Positions 1 to 10,430 of a DNA stretch of 64,000 nucleotides are shown in pieces. Origin of the DNA: Chamaecyparis obtusa. Taxonomy: Eukaryota; Streptophyta; Pinopsida; Cupressales; Cupressaceae. The position numbers were made by a program, and so were the translations under genes. Within the stretch, counting starts at the first letter, position 1; every line of letters begins with the position of its first letter. Below the pieces are notes generated by a model. It searched no databases. It was not told where the DNA came from and saw only the letters and a program-made list of their open reading frames with translations. The stretch spans positions 124,001 to 188,000 of the forward strand of contig BSBK01008420.1 in the NCBI GenBank assembly GCA_027943335.1, given 5' to 3'.

Positions 1-633
1 AATGTATTTGAACTAAACACATTTGTAGCCTCTTGTTTTGTTGTGAAGGTAGATGATAGTTGGTTATGGAATAGAAGATTTTGTCATGTTAACTTTCATA
101 ACATTGTGAAGGCAAGTATGGCTAATGTAATAAGAGATCTACCGAAGATTGTGAAACCTTCTAACACTGTATGCAGAGAATGTGTTATGGGAAAGAAAAA
201 TAAAAGCAATCATAAAAGAGAAACATTTACATCAAAAGGAAAGTTGGATCTGGTACATACAGATCTATGTGGGCCTACAAGAACAAATTCATACTACGGT
301 GAAAGGTATTTTATACTCTTTGTGGATGACTTTTCTAGAATGATGTGGGTTACTTATTTGAGAGAGAAATCTGAAGCATTTGACAAATTCAAGTTGTTCA
401 AAGCAAAGGTAGAGAATGAATCAGGACTAAAAATAAAGTGTTTAAGATCAGAAAAAGGTGGAGAGTTTACATCAGATTTATTCAATTCATACTGTGAAGA
501 GCATGGGATAAAAAGACAAACATCTACTCCTAGAACTCCACAACATAATGGGATAGCAGAGCAAAGAAAAAAAACTATACTTGATGCTGCCAGGACAATC
601 CTGATTGAAGGGAATGTATCTCATGTACACTAG
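1..633 (+). pseudogene. copia GAG-pre-integrase and integrase core (broken)
   Basis: The frame is open from base 1, so the true start is upstream. It begins with a decayed zinc-binding HHCC region (WLWNRRFCHVNF, then CRECVMGK), in which the first His of the usual motif is replaced by Asn. The retroviral-type integrase core follows: the first catalytic Asp in HTDLCGP, then LRSEKGGEF where the second catalytic Asp is expected but Glu is found, then the Glu in HNGIAEQ. Integrase would insert the cDNA into the chromosome. With the changed second catalytic residue and the TAG stop at 631-633 this copy is very probably inactive. Confidence 0.88.
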
Positions 634-654
634 AGAGAGGCTCTTGGAATAGTA

Positions 655-1254
655 GTGTGCACATTAAATAGAATTCAAATCAGAGATGGCACAAGTAAGA
701 CTCCCTATGAACTATGGTTTGATCATACTCCTACTGTAAAATATTTCAAAATTTTTGGTAGAAAATGTTATATCAAGAGGGATGATGAGATAGGAAAATT
801 TTATGCTAGAAGTGATGAAGGTATCTTCCTTGGTTAATCTATTAAAAGTAAGGCATACAAATGTTTCAATCTGAGATTAAGGAAGATGGTTGAAAGTAAC
901 AATGTAAGAATAGATGAGAAATTTCATATACAAGAAAGAATGTATGACAATAGTCAGATATCAGAAGTAAAAGAAGCCATTGTTGTTGCCGAAGAAGAAG
1001 AACTTGTTGAGGAAGAAAGTGAAAAAGAGGCTTGTGATTATACAAGAAAGACCACTAAAACTCCTAAAAATCCAAGGTATGTAAAAAATAACCATCCTAA
1101 AAATCAAATTATTGGCAATACCAGTCAGGGAGTGCTAACTAGATCTAAAGTTAGAGAAGAAATTTGTTTGATTTCCCAAGTTGAGCCAAAGACTACAGAT
1201 GAAGCCTTAAAAGATGATTCTTGGATAAATGTCATGAAAGAAGAATTAGATTAG
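655..1254 (+). pseudogene. copia integrase C-terminal part and INT-RT linker (broken)
   Basis: Continues the integrase frame after the stop at 631-633. The first piece (655-837) carries the copia motif TPYELWFDHTPTVKYFKIFG. After a TAA at 835-837 the same frame goes on (886-1254) into the acidic linker, with an E-rich stretch and then HPKNQIIGNTSQGVLTRSKV, a hallmark that precedes copia reverse transcriptase. A TAG at 1252-1254 ends the open stretch. All pieces share one frame, so they are parts of one polyprotein and not separate genes. Confidence 0.82.
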
Positions 1255-2177
1255 ATAAAGAAAAATAATACTTGGAAATTGGTTCCAAGACATAAAAATA
1301 AAAATGTTATAGTAACTAAATGGGTCTTTAGAAATAAAATGGATGAATAAGGAAAAAAGCAAGACTAGTGTGTAAGGGATACTCACAGCAAGAAGGTATA
1401 GACTTTGAGGAAAAATTTGCTCCTATTGCTAGAATAGAGGCAATAAGATTATTTCTATCTTATGTTGCACACAAAAACTTCAAAGTGTATCAGATGGATG
1501 TTAAATCTACATTTCTGAATAGAGATCTTGAAGAAGAAGTATACATATAACAACCAGATGGATTTCCTCTATGCGAAGACAAAGACATGTGCAAATTAAA
1601 GAAAGAACTGTATGGGTTGAAGCAAGCTCCTAGGGCTTGGTATGCAAGGTTGGATAATTATATACTTGGACTTAAATTTAGAAAACTTAATGTGGATAGT
1701 AATTTGTACTTAAGAACTACTGAAGATGGAATCATGATAGTAGAGGTATTTGTGGATGACATTATCTTTGGAGGCAATGATGATCTATGTAAGAAGTTTA
1801 CTAAAGAAATGGAAAGTGAATTTGAGATGTCCATGATAGGTGAAATAAAATTCTTTCTTGGACTGCAAATAACTCAAAATGGCAATGGTATTTTCATTTC
1901 TCAGACCAAGTATCTCAAAGAATTGCTTAAGAAATTTGGTATGGAAGATTGTAAACTAGTAGGAACACCTATGGTGATAGGAAACAAGCTAACAATTGAT
2001 GATGAATCAAAATGTGTTTTTCAAACTTTGTATAGATCAATGGTTGGAGGGCTACAATATCTGATTCACACTAGACCAAATATTGCTAATGTTGTTGGAA
2101 TTGTGGCTAGATATCAGGCAGAACCCAAAGAGACTCATCTAGCTGCTATTGAAAGGATACTAAGGTATCTCAGATGA
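1255..2177 (+). pseudogene. copia reverse transcriptase (frameshifted)
   Basis: RT starts with NNTWKLVPRHKNKNV and [16 protein letters not shown] and a frameshift near 1350-1360 move reading to the next frame, which continues with [18 protein letters not shown] and [26 protein letters not shown] holds the first catalytic Asp, although the usual A of DVKSAFLNG is T. A stop at 1548-1550 is followed by LYGLKQAPRAWY and by the catalytic box VFVDDIIFGG, whose two Asp are intact. The end of the frame, TGA at 2175-2177, splits RT from RNase H. Confidence 0.9.
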
Positions 2178-2690
2178 ACCATAGACTATGGTTTATGGTA
2201 TGATTGGAATGATAGCTTTGAACTTCATGCTTATACTAATGCTGATTGGATAGGAAATATTGATGATAGAAAAAGTACAAGTGGTGGTGCATTTTTCCTT
2301 GGGAAAAAGCTGGTTTCTTGGCTAAGTAAGAAACAAGATTGTATAGCACAATCTACCACTGAATTAGAATATGTTGCTGCTGCTATAAATTGCACTTAAA
2401 TTTTTTGGATGAAACAAATGCTAACAGACATTGGAATAACTTTTAATCAGCCCATGGTTATCCATTATGATAATACCAGCACAGTAAACATGTCAAAGAA
2501 TCCGGTGATGCACTCTAAAAATAAACACATTTCTATCAAGTATCACTTCTTAAGAGACAAGGTGGTAGAAAAATAAATCAAGCTTGAATATATCAATACA
2601 AAAGAGTAGATTGTAGACATCTTTACAAATCCACTACTGAAAGATACCTCTGAATATCTCAGATGTATGTTAGGGTTTCATGCCCATCCT
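2178..2690 (+). pseudogene. copia RNase H (broken)
   Basis: In the frame of the second RT piece, this region reads like copia RNase H: AYTNADWIGNIDDRKSTSGG (DADWAG-like motif with the catalytic Asp), SKKQDCIAQSTTELEYVA (catalytic Glu), HYDNTSTVNMSKNPVMHSK and HISIKYHFLRDKV. It ends near KDTSEYLRCMLGF at about 2680. Stops at about 2397-2399, 2574-2576 and 2607-2609 break it. This domain removes the RNA strand of the RNA/DNA hybrid during cDNA synthesis. Confidence 0.85.
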
Positions 2691-2957
2691 AGTTAGAACT
2701 AAATGATGCAGAGATGCATCGGTCCAGAAGTGTTCAGAACCTCATCATTTTCTGGACTAGATGTAGGGATCTACTCCTCAGGGGGAGTGATCGTGGAATA
2801 AATTTTATATGTGAAGGTAGTTGGAACCCTTTTCCATTATTGTCAAAGGGGGATTTTTGTTATAAGAAAATCCTCACTATTTGGGGAGAGTGTTCAGTTG
2901 AAGGACTTTTGGGTTGATACAACTTTGGGATAAGATTTTCCCATATGTTGACATCAA

Positions 2958-2973
2958 TGCCAAAGGGGGAGAT
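2958..2973 (+). other. polypurine tract of the copia element
   Basis: The purine run CAAAGGGGGAGA lies directly before the LTR start TGTTGG, in the position and with the wording typical of copia plus-strand primers. Confidence 0.8.
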
Positions 2974-4164
2974 TGTTGGATATTTATAATGCATGGGTGG
3001 TGATTGAGAAATTTAATATGTTTAATCACTACATTACTAAATGGGCACTCATACTACTGTCATTTGTGTTTTGTCACTGATGTCAACATATGCTTCTATG
3101 AAGGAACCAGACTGGTAATCATAGTGTACAGATGTTTCAGATGCTGTGAAGTCAGAAGAGAGTTTAGATGGATGTTGTGATCTTATATCTAAGATCGTAT
3201 CATTAATGGATGCATATTAAGGAAGATACAACTATTTTGGTAAAGACTGGTCACTGGATTATGACGGTGAGAATTGATAGAGTTAGTCTCTAAGTTTTTG
3301 GTATATATTTCAAAGGGATTGGATTCAAGGTATGCAATCTTAAAGGATGATGGAAGAAGTACTGATGGATTTTCATTGGTCAGTGAAAGGTATGGAATAA
3401 ATGGTGATGTCATTTTTGGCGTGTGCTCTGGATATGGTTTATTATGAAGCTAGCCGACTTAGGGAATGGAGTGTGTGTTTTATTTGGAAAGCATAATTCA
3501 AGGATGTCGGTCCTTAATTATTGTAATGTAATCATTGTAAACTTGTTTTTGATACCGTGTGTATCTTAGCAAGGGCCTATGTAATTGTTTGTAATTAGGA
3601 AAGCTTTATGGGCTGACCTATTCTTTTAAAATGTAATAAGGTATAAATAAAAGGTCTTTTCTTTGGAAGAGACATGGATGGGATATGTCTGATATATGGA
3701 CATTGCGAACTTGTGTTTGATGTATGTAGAGTAGAGGATTATTGGTCAAATTCATTGGAACTGATAAAGAAAAGAAAATTTGTAGAAAATAGTTCAAAAG
3801 ATTATGTATTTCTTCATATACACTTGGTCTGAACTAGTGAGTTCAGAAGGTGGACTTAACCTTCTATGGGCAGTGAGCCCTCTTTTGTTCTTGACTCCTA
3901 ATAGGGTCTGTCCTCTAACAAGGACTATGTACTTTAATGTTTCAATAAGCTCCTAATAGGGCTATATCTTCTAACAAGGATTACCAGGGCTTTTACCTTT
4001 AATAGGGTTTCCCCATAACCAAAATATTGTGTTATTATGTTGGCATTCATTGTGTTCATTAGATCTAATATTGATAAGCATAAAGTTTAAAGCTTAATAT
4101 TCTTTCATACAACTAATTCACCCCCCCCCCCTCTCAATTGTATTGTGGACTGTTAATCCTAACA
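2974..4164 (+). repeat. 3' LTR of the copia element
   Basis: Begins TGTTGGATAT right after the polypurine tract and ends AATCCTAACA, giving a TG...CA LTR of about 1.19 kb with short inverted termini (TGTTGG / CTAACA). It contains a TATA box, repeated phrases such as TCCTAATAGGG and TCTAACAAGG near 3897-3985, and a run of C before the 3' end (about 4121-4130). The 5' partner is outside the window, so the borders rest on the motifs alone. Confidence 0.75.
3642..3649 (+). promoter_or_regulatory. TATA box in the copia LTR
   Basis: TATAAATA, followed by AAAGG, lies about 670 bases into the LTR, as expected for the U3/R border. Transcription would start near 3675. Confidence 0.5.
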
Positions 4165-4834
4165 CATGCTCCATCATTGGCCAATAATAACCAACTCTAA
4201 GTAGCTTCTTGGCAAGGATGATGTCACTCATGTGAGCATCACAAATACTAGTGTGAACCTCTTGTAAAACCAAGACAGCCTCATTCCAGTCTAAACATCG
4301 GGAGAGGACGTTATGATACCCATGATGATATAGGGTATTGGCTACAAGAGTCTAATGCGATTCTCTACAAATGAGGTTCTAGCATTGGGTGTTGGTAAGG
4401 TGAGGAGATATGATACAAGTTTTTAGGCAAGCATGACTATCATGGTACCACAAGGACTGCGGACTAACCATGATGCATACCATGTCGGAGTTAATGTTCT
4501 TGTAAGCGAGCATGTGTAGCTGCTCAACTAGAAACTCATATTGTGTAGATTAATGGGGGATTTCCAATAGTGACCTAATGGTTGCGACAATGTCAGCTAC
4601 CTTATTTTGGAGTCTTGGCACTTGTGTGAACTGTATGCTAAAAAAGTGTTCTTTGAGCTTATCAACAAGCTCTTTGTAGGGTAATATCTTGCCATCCTTT
4701 GTCTAAAACTCATCAAGGACTTATTTGATGATCAATTGAGTGTCTCTGAATACATGTAACTCTGTGATATTCTAATGGATAGCTATTCTAAGGCCTACAA
4801 TTAGGGCTTCATACTCTAAAATGTTATTGGTACA
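4165..4834 (-). pseudogene. gypsy second RNase H (C-terminal half) and truncated integrase H2C2 start
   Basis: The - strand continues the archaeal-type RNase H with TNNILEYEALIVGLRIA (catalytic Glu region) and ends that domain near LQNKVADIVATI. After a linker comes the integrase zinc-binding start, VHTSICDAHMSDIILAKKLL and VGYYWPMMEH. The two Cys of the H2C2 module are missing because the sequence ends at the copia LTR border. Several stops are present. Confidence 0.75.
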
Positions 4835-5119
4835 CTAGAATCCCAATTTGAAATACTTGGGGATGTATTCACCCTGAGGGGTCATAAAAAGTATCCATGC
4901 CACTAATCCATGTGATGTGTATGATCCATCAAAGTATAGCTTCCATAGGGGTTGTTCTTCGACCATGAAAAGATGTTCATCTGGGAATTCCATCACAAGA
5001 GGGTATGCATTGACCAAGGGTGCTTCGAAAAGATAATCTTTGATAACCTGTCCCTTGATGGCTTTTTGGTCAACATACCAGATGTTGAACTCACTGAGGA
5101 GCATTACCCATTTTGTCAC
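4835..5119 (-). pseudogene. gypsy second RNase H-like domain, N-terminal half
   Basis: KAIKGQVIKDYLFEAPLV is the linker that joins the two RNase H domains in Tat elements, and LWKLYFDGSYTSHGLVAWIL carries the catalytic Asp of the domain start (YFDGS). The downstream part of the domain continues past a stop. Family knowledge: this extra RNase H is a Tat/Ogre feature. Confidence 0.8.
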
Positions 5120-5380
5120 TCATCTAGTGAGCGTGGTTCTTGAGAGGAGGTACTTTAGAGGATCAACCTTTGAAATTAGCTTCACCATGTGGCTGAGCAT
5201 ATAGTGAAAAAGTTTTTGGGTGGAAAAGACTTTTGCTAAATATGCCTTTTCCATGGGGGAGTAGTTCAGCTTATAGCACACTAGAGTATGATTGATATAG
5301 TAAGTAGCCCTCTCTTTTTCATTATCGTCAAGTTGCACTAGGAGTGTCCCCAGTGCTATGGTATTTGCAAATATGTACAA
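5120..5380 (-). pseudogene. gypsy RNase H
   Basis: Contains the gypsy RNase H phrases ALGTLLVQLDDNEKERATYY, LNYSPMEKAYLAKVFSTQKL and HMVKLISKVDPLKYLLSRT. These match the usual order of substrate-strand contacts and the catalytic Glu region (SPMEKAYLA). It follows RT on the same strand after a short broken stretch (5381-5520). Confidence 0.82.
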
Positions 5381-5522
5381 AATGAGGGGCCTTCCTGGAA
5401 TTGGTGATACGAGGATATGTGAATTTTCTAGGTATTCTTTGAGGTTTTCAAAGCTGCACTGATAGATGGGATCCCATTTTAAGATAGTGTCCTTTCACAA
5501 TAGATGCATGAATGGTTAGCAC

Positions 5523-6440
5523 TTATCTACTAGTTGGGAAATGAATCTTCCAACTGATTGCAACTTTCCTTATAGGCTCCTTAACTGCTTGAGTATCTTG
5601 GGAGGAGGCATTTCTATTATGGCCATCACCTTCTTTGGGTCTATCTCTATAACTCACCTGGATACAATGAATCCTAGCATTTTTTTGGATGTAATGCCAA
5701 AGACACATTTCTTTGGGTTCAGTCTTAAGCCATACTGACATCGGCAATTGAACACACTCTCAAGGATACTAAGGTGTTTGTAGCATGTTCTAGATTTTCC
5801 TGAGATATTGTCTACATAGTCTTCCAAAATCTTATGGATCATATCATGGAAGATTGCGGTCATCACTCTTTGATAGGTAGCTCCCACATTCTTGAGCTTG
5901 AATGGCATCATGTTGTAGAAAAATGTGCCCCATAGTGTGGTGAATTTTTTCTTGTGTTGGTCTACCTTGAATATTCTGATCTAATTGTAACCTGAGAGAC
6001 CATCCATCAATAACATCATCTCGTGACCGGCTGTGAGATCTATGATCATTTCTATGCTAGGAAGTGGGAAATCATCTTTCAGGCATGCCTTATTGAGATC
6101 TCTAAAGTCTATATAGATTCTTATTTCTCTTGAAGGTTTGGTGATAGGTTCCATGCTAGAAATCTAGTCTGAATAATCAATGGTTGTGATTATCTTGGCT
6201 TGGAGAAGTTTCTTGAGCTCTACTTTTACTAACAAGGCCACTTTTTGATGCATTTTTCTCAGCCTCTGCTTGACTAGCTTGGCATTCAGATCTACTACCA
6301 GATGATGGACAATGAGATTCAGGTCAAGTATTAGCATGTGGGAATAAGACCATGAAAAATTTATGATGGAATCTCGAAGAAGAGCTAGGAGGGACGATTC
6401 TTCACCTTCATCTAAGGATGCTGCAATATAGGTGATTATG
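5523..6440 (-). pseudogene. gypsy reverse transcriptase, tandem copy A (the only copy with the RT C-terminal half)
   Basis: The - strand gives the RT fingers and palm: YIDFRDLNKACLKDDFPLPS, LLMDGLSGYN (the first catalytic Asp; the S of FSGYNQ is kept), then MMPFKLKNVGATYQRVMTAI and HKILEDYVDNISGK. The catalytic YVDD box reads YVDN, so the last Asp is lost. The thumb part follows with LRLNPKKCVFGITSKKMLGF. Several stops interrupt the first half (about 5979, 6165). The same N-terminal half recurs three more times upstream. Confidence 0.88.
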
Positions 6441-6934
6441 AATTTATTCTGTGCCCAAGTTGACTGGTTTGGTTTCTTTGATGACTATGGATGAATATTC
6501 TGGTTGATAGTCATGGATGGGTGGAAGAGGCAAGTCTCCATCCTCTAGCACCTTAGAGAGGTATTCAATAGTGGATACACCCTTTATTTTTACTATTTTT
6601 GAATTAGGATGTGCTCGAGAGGGGTTTTCACATGAGGATTCTTTATTTTCTTTTTTATTTTTAATTTTGTAGCTGGAGACTTCCTCTTCCCCAAAATATC
6701 CCTTGGGATCAAGCTGATAAAATTCTACTGAGTCTTGTCCCTAATCTAATTGTAGATATGTGGGGCCCATGAATTTTAAGACCATGACATCACTCCCAAA
6801 TTCATCAATGTGTATCACACTTGGTTTGTCCCAGTCTATGAGGTTAGGGTGAATAAGGGGGAGATCAATGAGCTTGATGACGAGTTGGTGAAGGACAAAA
6901 TTTCCCAAGAAAGTTTCATCATCAAGTCATAGGA

Positions 6935-7580
6935 TCATTTTTCTTCCTCTTTTGGGATGTCTTCAACTTCCAGAATCTTATGGATCATATCATGGAAGAT
7001 TGTAGTCATCACACTTTGATAGGTAGCTCCCACATTCTTGAGTCCAAATGGAACCATGTTGTAGTAAAATGTGCCCCACAGTGTGGTTAATTTTGTCTTC
7101 TTTTGGTCTTCCTCAGCTATTCTAATCTGATTGTATCTTGAGAAACCATCCATCAGTGACAGCATCTCATGATCGGCTGTGAGATCTATGATCATTTCTA
7201 TGTTGGGAAGCAGGAAATCATCTTTCAGACATGCCTTATTGAGATCTTTGAAGTCTATGTAGATTCTTATTTCTCCTGAACATTTGGTGATGGGTACCAT
7301 GTTAGAAATCCATTCTGAATAATTGATGGCTCTAATTATCTTGGCTTGGAGAAGTTTCTCGAGCTCTTCTTTTACTAACAAGGCCACTTTGGGATGTATT
7401 TTTATGATCCTTTGCTTGGCTGGCTTGGCATTTAGATCTACTGGCAAATGATGGACAATGAGATTTGAGTCTAGTCTGAGCATGTGGGAATAAGATCACA
7501 CAAAATTTATGATGAACTCTCAAAGAAGAAGAGCTATGAGGGTCGATTCTTCACCTTCATCTAAGGATTCTACAATATAG
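6935..7580 (-). pseudogene. RT N-terminal half, tandem copy B
   Basis: Reads HHLPVDLNAKPAKQRIIKIH, EKLLQAKIIRAINYSEWISN, YIDFKDLNKACLKDDFLLPN, SLMDGFSRYNQIRIAEEDQK and PFGLKNVGATYQSVMTTIFH. It stops at HKILE and is joined to VEDIPKEEEK plus a stop, so the catalytic YVDD segment and thumb are missing. The first catalytic Asp region (LMDGFS) is present. Confidence 0.85.
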
Positions 7581-8084
7581 GTGATTCTTGGAATTTCTTT
7601 TGTGCCCAAGTTGATTGGTTTGGTTTCCTTGATGTCTATGGATGAATTTTTTGGTTAGTAGTCCTGGATGGGTGGAAGAGGCAAGTATCCATCTTCTAGC
7701 ACCTCAAAGAGGTTTTCACTAGTAGCTACACCCTTTATTTTTACTATTCCTGAATCAGGATGTGCCCAAGAGGGGTTTTCACATGAGGATTCTTTATTTT
7801 CTTTTTTATTTTTAATTTTCTACTTGGAGACTTCCTCTTCCCAAAAATATCCCTTGGGATCAAGCTAACAAACTTTATTGAGTCTTTCCCGTAATTTGAT
7901 TGTGGATCTATGGTGTCCATGAATTTTAGGAGCGCGGCCTTGTTCTAGAATTCATCAATGTGTATCACGCTTAGTTGGTCCCAATCTATGAGGTTAGGGT
8001 GGATAAGGGGGAGGTCAATGAGCTTGATGGTGATTTGGTGAAGGAAAAAATTACCTAGGAAAGTTCCATCATCAAGTTGTAGGA

Positions 8085-8756
8085 TCATTTTTCTTCCTCT
8101 TTTGGGATGTCTTCGACTTCTAGAGTCTTATGGATCATATCATGGAAGATTGCAGTCATCACTCTTTGATAGGTAGCTCCCGCATTCCTGAGTCCAAATG
8201 GCATCATGTTGTAGTAAAAAGTGCCCCACAGTGTGGTTAATGTTGTCTTGTTTTGGTTTGCCTCAACTATTTTGATCTGATTGTATCCTGAGAAACCATC
8301 CATTAGTGACATTATCTCATGATCGACTATGAGATCTATGATCATGTCTATGTTGGGAAGCGGGAAATCATCTTTTAGACATCCCTTATTGAGATCTCTG
8401 AAGTCTATATAGATTCTTATTTCTCCTAAAGGTTTGGTGATAGGTACCATGTTATAAATCCAATCTAAATAATTGATGGCTCTGATTATCTTGACTTGGA
8501 GAAGTTTCTCAAGCTCTTCTTTTACTAACAAGGCCACTTTTGGATGCATTTTTATCAGCCTCTTCTTGACTGGCTTGGCATTCGTATCTACTGCTAGATG
8601 ATGGACAATGTGATTCAGGTCTAGTTCTAGCATGTGGGAATAAGACCACACAAAATTTATGGTGGACTCTTGAAGAAGAGCTATGAGGGCTGATTCTTCA
8701 CCTTCATCTAAGGATATTGCAATATAGGTCATTCTTGGAATTTCTTCTATGCCCAA
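8085..8756 (-). pseudogene. RT N-terminal half, tandem copy C
   Basis: An uninterrupted frame of 223 codons begins in the linker (GIEEIPRMTYIAISLDEGEE) and runs through YIDFRDLNKGCLKDDFPLPN, LMDGFSGYNQIKIVEANQNK and PFGLRNAGATYQRVMTAIFH to HKTLE, then VEDIPKEEEK and a stop. It lacks the YVDD half. It is the best preserved of the tandem copies together with copy D, but on its own it cannot be a polymerase. Confidence 0.85.
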
Positions 8757-9239
8757 GTTGACAGGTTTGGTTTCTTTGATGACTATGGATGACTGTTTTG
8801 GTCGGTAGTCCTGGATGGGTGAAAGAGGAAAGTCTCCATCCTCTAGTGCTTCAGAGAGCTTTTCACTAGCAGCTACACCCTTTATTTTTACTATTTTTGA
8901 ATTAGGATGTGCCCGAGAGTGGTTTTCACATGAGGATTATTTACTTTCTTTTTTATTTTTAATTTTTTGGGTGGAGACTTCGTCTTCCCCAAAATATCCC
9001 TTAGGATCACGCTGATAAACTTATGTTGAGTCTTTCCCCCAATCTGATTGTGAATCTCTGGCACCCATGAATTTTAGGAGTGCGGCCTCATTCTAAAATT
9101 CATTGATGTGTATCATGCTTAGTTGGTCTCATTCTATGAGGTCGGGGTGAATGAGGGGGACGTCAATGAGGTTGATGGCGAGTTGGGTAAGGATCTAATT
9201 TCCTAGGAAATTTTCATCATCAAAGATATCATTGTAGGA

Positions 9240-9911
9240 TCATTTTTCTTCCTCTTTTGGGACGTCTTTGACTTCCAAAATCTTATGGATCATATCATGG
9301 AACATTGCAGTCATCACTCTTTGATAGGTAGCTCCTACATTCTTAAGCCCAAATGGCATCATGTTGTTGCAAAATGTGCCCCATGGTGTGGTGATTGATG
9401 TCTTGTGTTGATCTACCTCAGCTATTCTGATCTTATTGTATCCTGAGAAACCATCCATCAATGACAAACTCTCATGACCGGCTATGTGATCCATGATCAT
9501 GTCTATGTTGGCAAGTAGGAAATCATCTTTCAGACATGCCTTATTGAGATCTCTGAAGTTTGTGTAGATTCTTATTTCTCCTAAAGGTTTGGCGATGGGT
9601 ACCATGTTATAAATCCAGTCTAAATAATCAATGGCTCTGATTATCTTGACTTGGAGAAGTTTCTCGAGCTCTGCTTTTACTAACAAGGCCACTTTTGGAT
9701 GCATTTTTATCAGCCTCTTCTTAACTGGCTTGGCATTCAGATCTACTACTAGATGATGGACAATGAGATTTGGGTCTAGTCCCTTCATGTGGGAATAAGA
9801 CCACACAAAATTTATGATGGACTCTCTAAGAGGAGCTATGAGGGCTGATTCTTCACCTTCATCTAAGGATGCTACTATATAGGTGATTCTTGGAATTTCT
9901 TTTGTGCCCAA
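9240..9911 (-). pseudogene. RT N-terminal half, tandem copy D
   Basis: An uninterrupted frame of 223 codons from GTKEIPRITYIVASLDEGEE through RDLNKACLKDDFLLANIDMI, LMDGFSGYNKIRIAEVDQHK and PFGLKNVGATYQRVMTAMFH to HKILE, joined to VKDVPKEEEK and a stop. It is the copy nearest the protease side and is followed upstream by the original linker (9912-10430). Confidence 0.85.
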
Positions 9912-10430
9912 GTTGACTGGTTTGGTTTCTTCGATGACTATGGATGACTATTCTAGTCGGTAGTCCTAAATGGGTGGAAGAGGTAAGTCTCCATCCTCTA
10001 GCACCTTAGAGAGGTTTTCACTAGCGGATACGCCCTTTTATTTTACTATTTATAAATCAAGATGTGCCCCAGAGGGTTTTTCACATGAGGATTATTTATT
10101 ATCTTTTTTATTTTTAATTTTGTGACTAGAGACTTCCTCTTCCCCAAAATATCCCCTGGGATCAAGCTGATAAACTTCTACTCAGTCTTGCCCCCAATCT
10201 GATTGTGGATCTATGGCACCCATGAATTTTAGGAGCATGGCCTCACTCTGAAATTCATCGATGTGTATGACTCTTAGTTGGTCCTAGTATATGAGGTCAG
10301 AGAGAATGAGGGGGAGGTCAATAAGGTTGATGGAAAATTGGTGGACACAATTTCCCATGAAAGTTTCATCATCAAAGATATTGTCGTAGGATCATTTTTC
10401 TTCCTCTTTTTAGACATCTTCGACTTCCAT

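Larger units (their letters stand above)
1..4164 (+). mobile_element. Ty1/copia (SIRE-like) retrotransposon, 5' part outside window
   Basis: The order of domains, GAG-pre-integrase, integrase, reverse transcriptase, RNase H, polypurine tract, LTR, is that of Ty1/copia. The coding part is open from the first base of the window but is broken by about eight in-frame stops and one frameshift near 1355, so the copy is dead. The 5' LTR and gag lie upstream of the window. The right end at 4164 abuts a gypsy integrase fragment read on the other strand, which suggests that this element is inserted into the gypsy element. Confidence 0.9.
5824..10430 (-). repeat. Four tandem copies of a 1.15-kb block (pre-RT linker plus RT N-terminal half)
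   Basis: The phrase ATCTTATGGATCATATCATG recurs at about 5826, 6975, 8128 and 9283, a period of 1149-1155 bases, and whole blocks match at roughly 90% by eye. Each extra unit joins RT just before the catalytic box (HKILE) back to the linker (VEDIPKEEEK). At the joins the sequences share CTTCCA: compare 5818-5823 with about 10421-10427. Units run approximately 5824-6968, 6969-8121, 8122-9275 and 9276-10430. Confidence 0.9.

Noticed and set aside
4121..4131. C-run in the copia LTR as a regulatory or structural signal
   Set aside because: Similar C-runs occur before the end of other plant copia LTRs (also near 37010 in this window), so it is an ordinary LTR feature.
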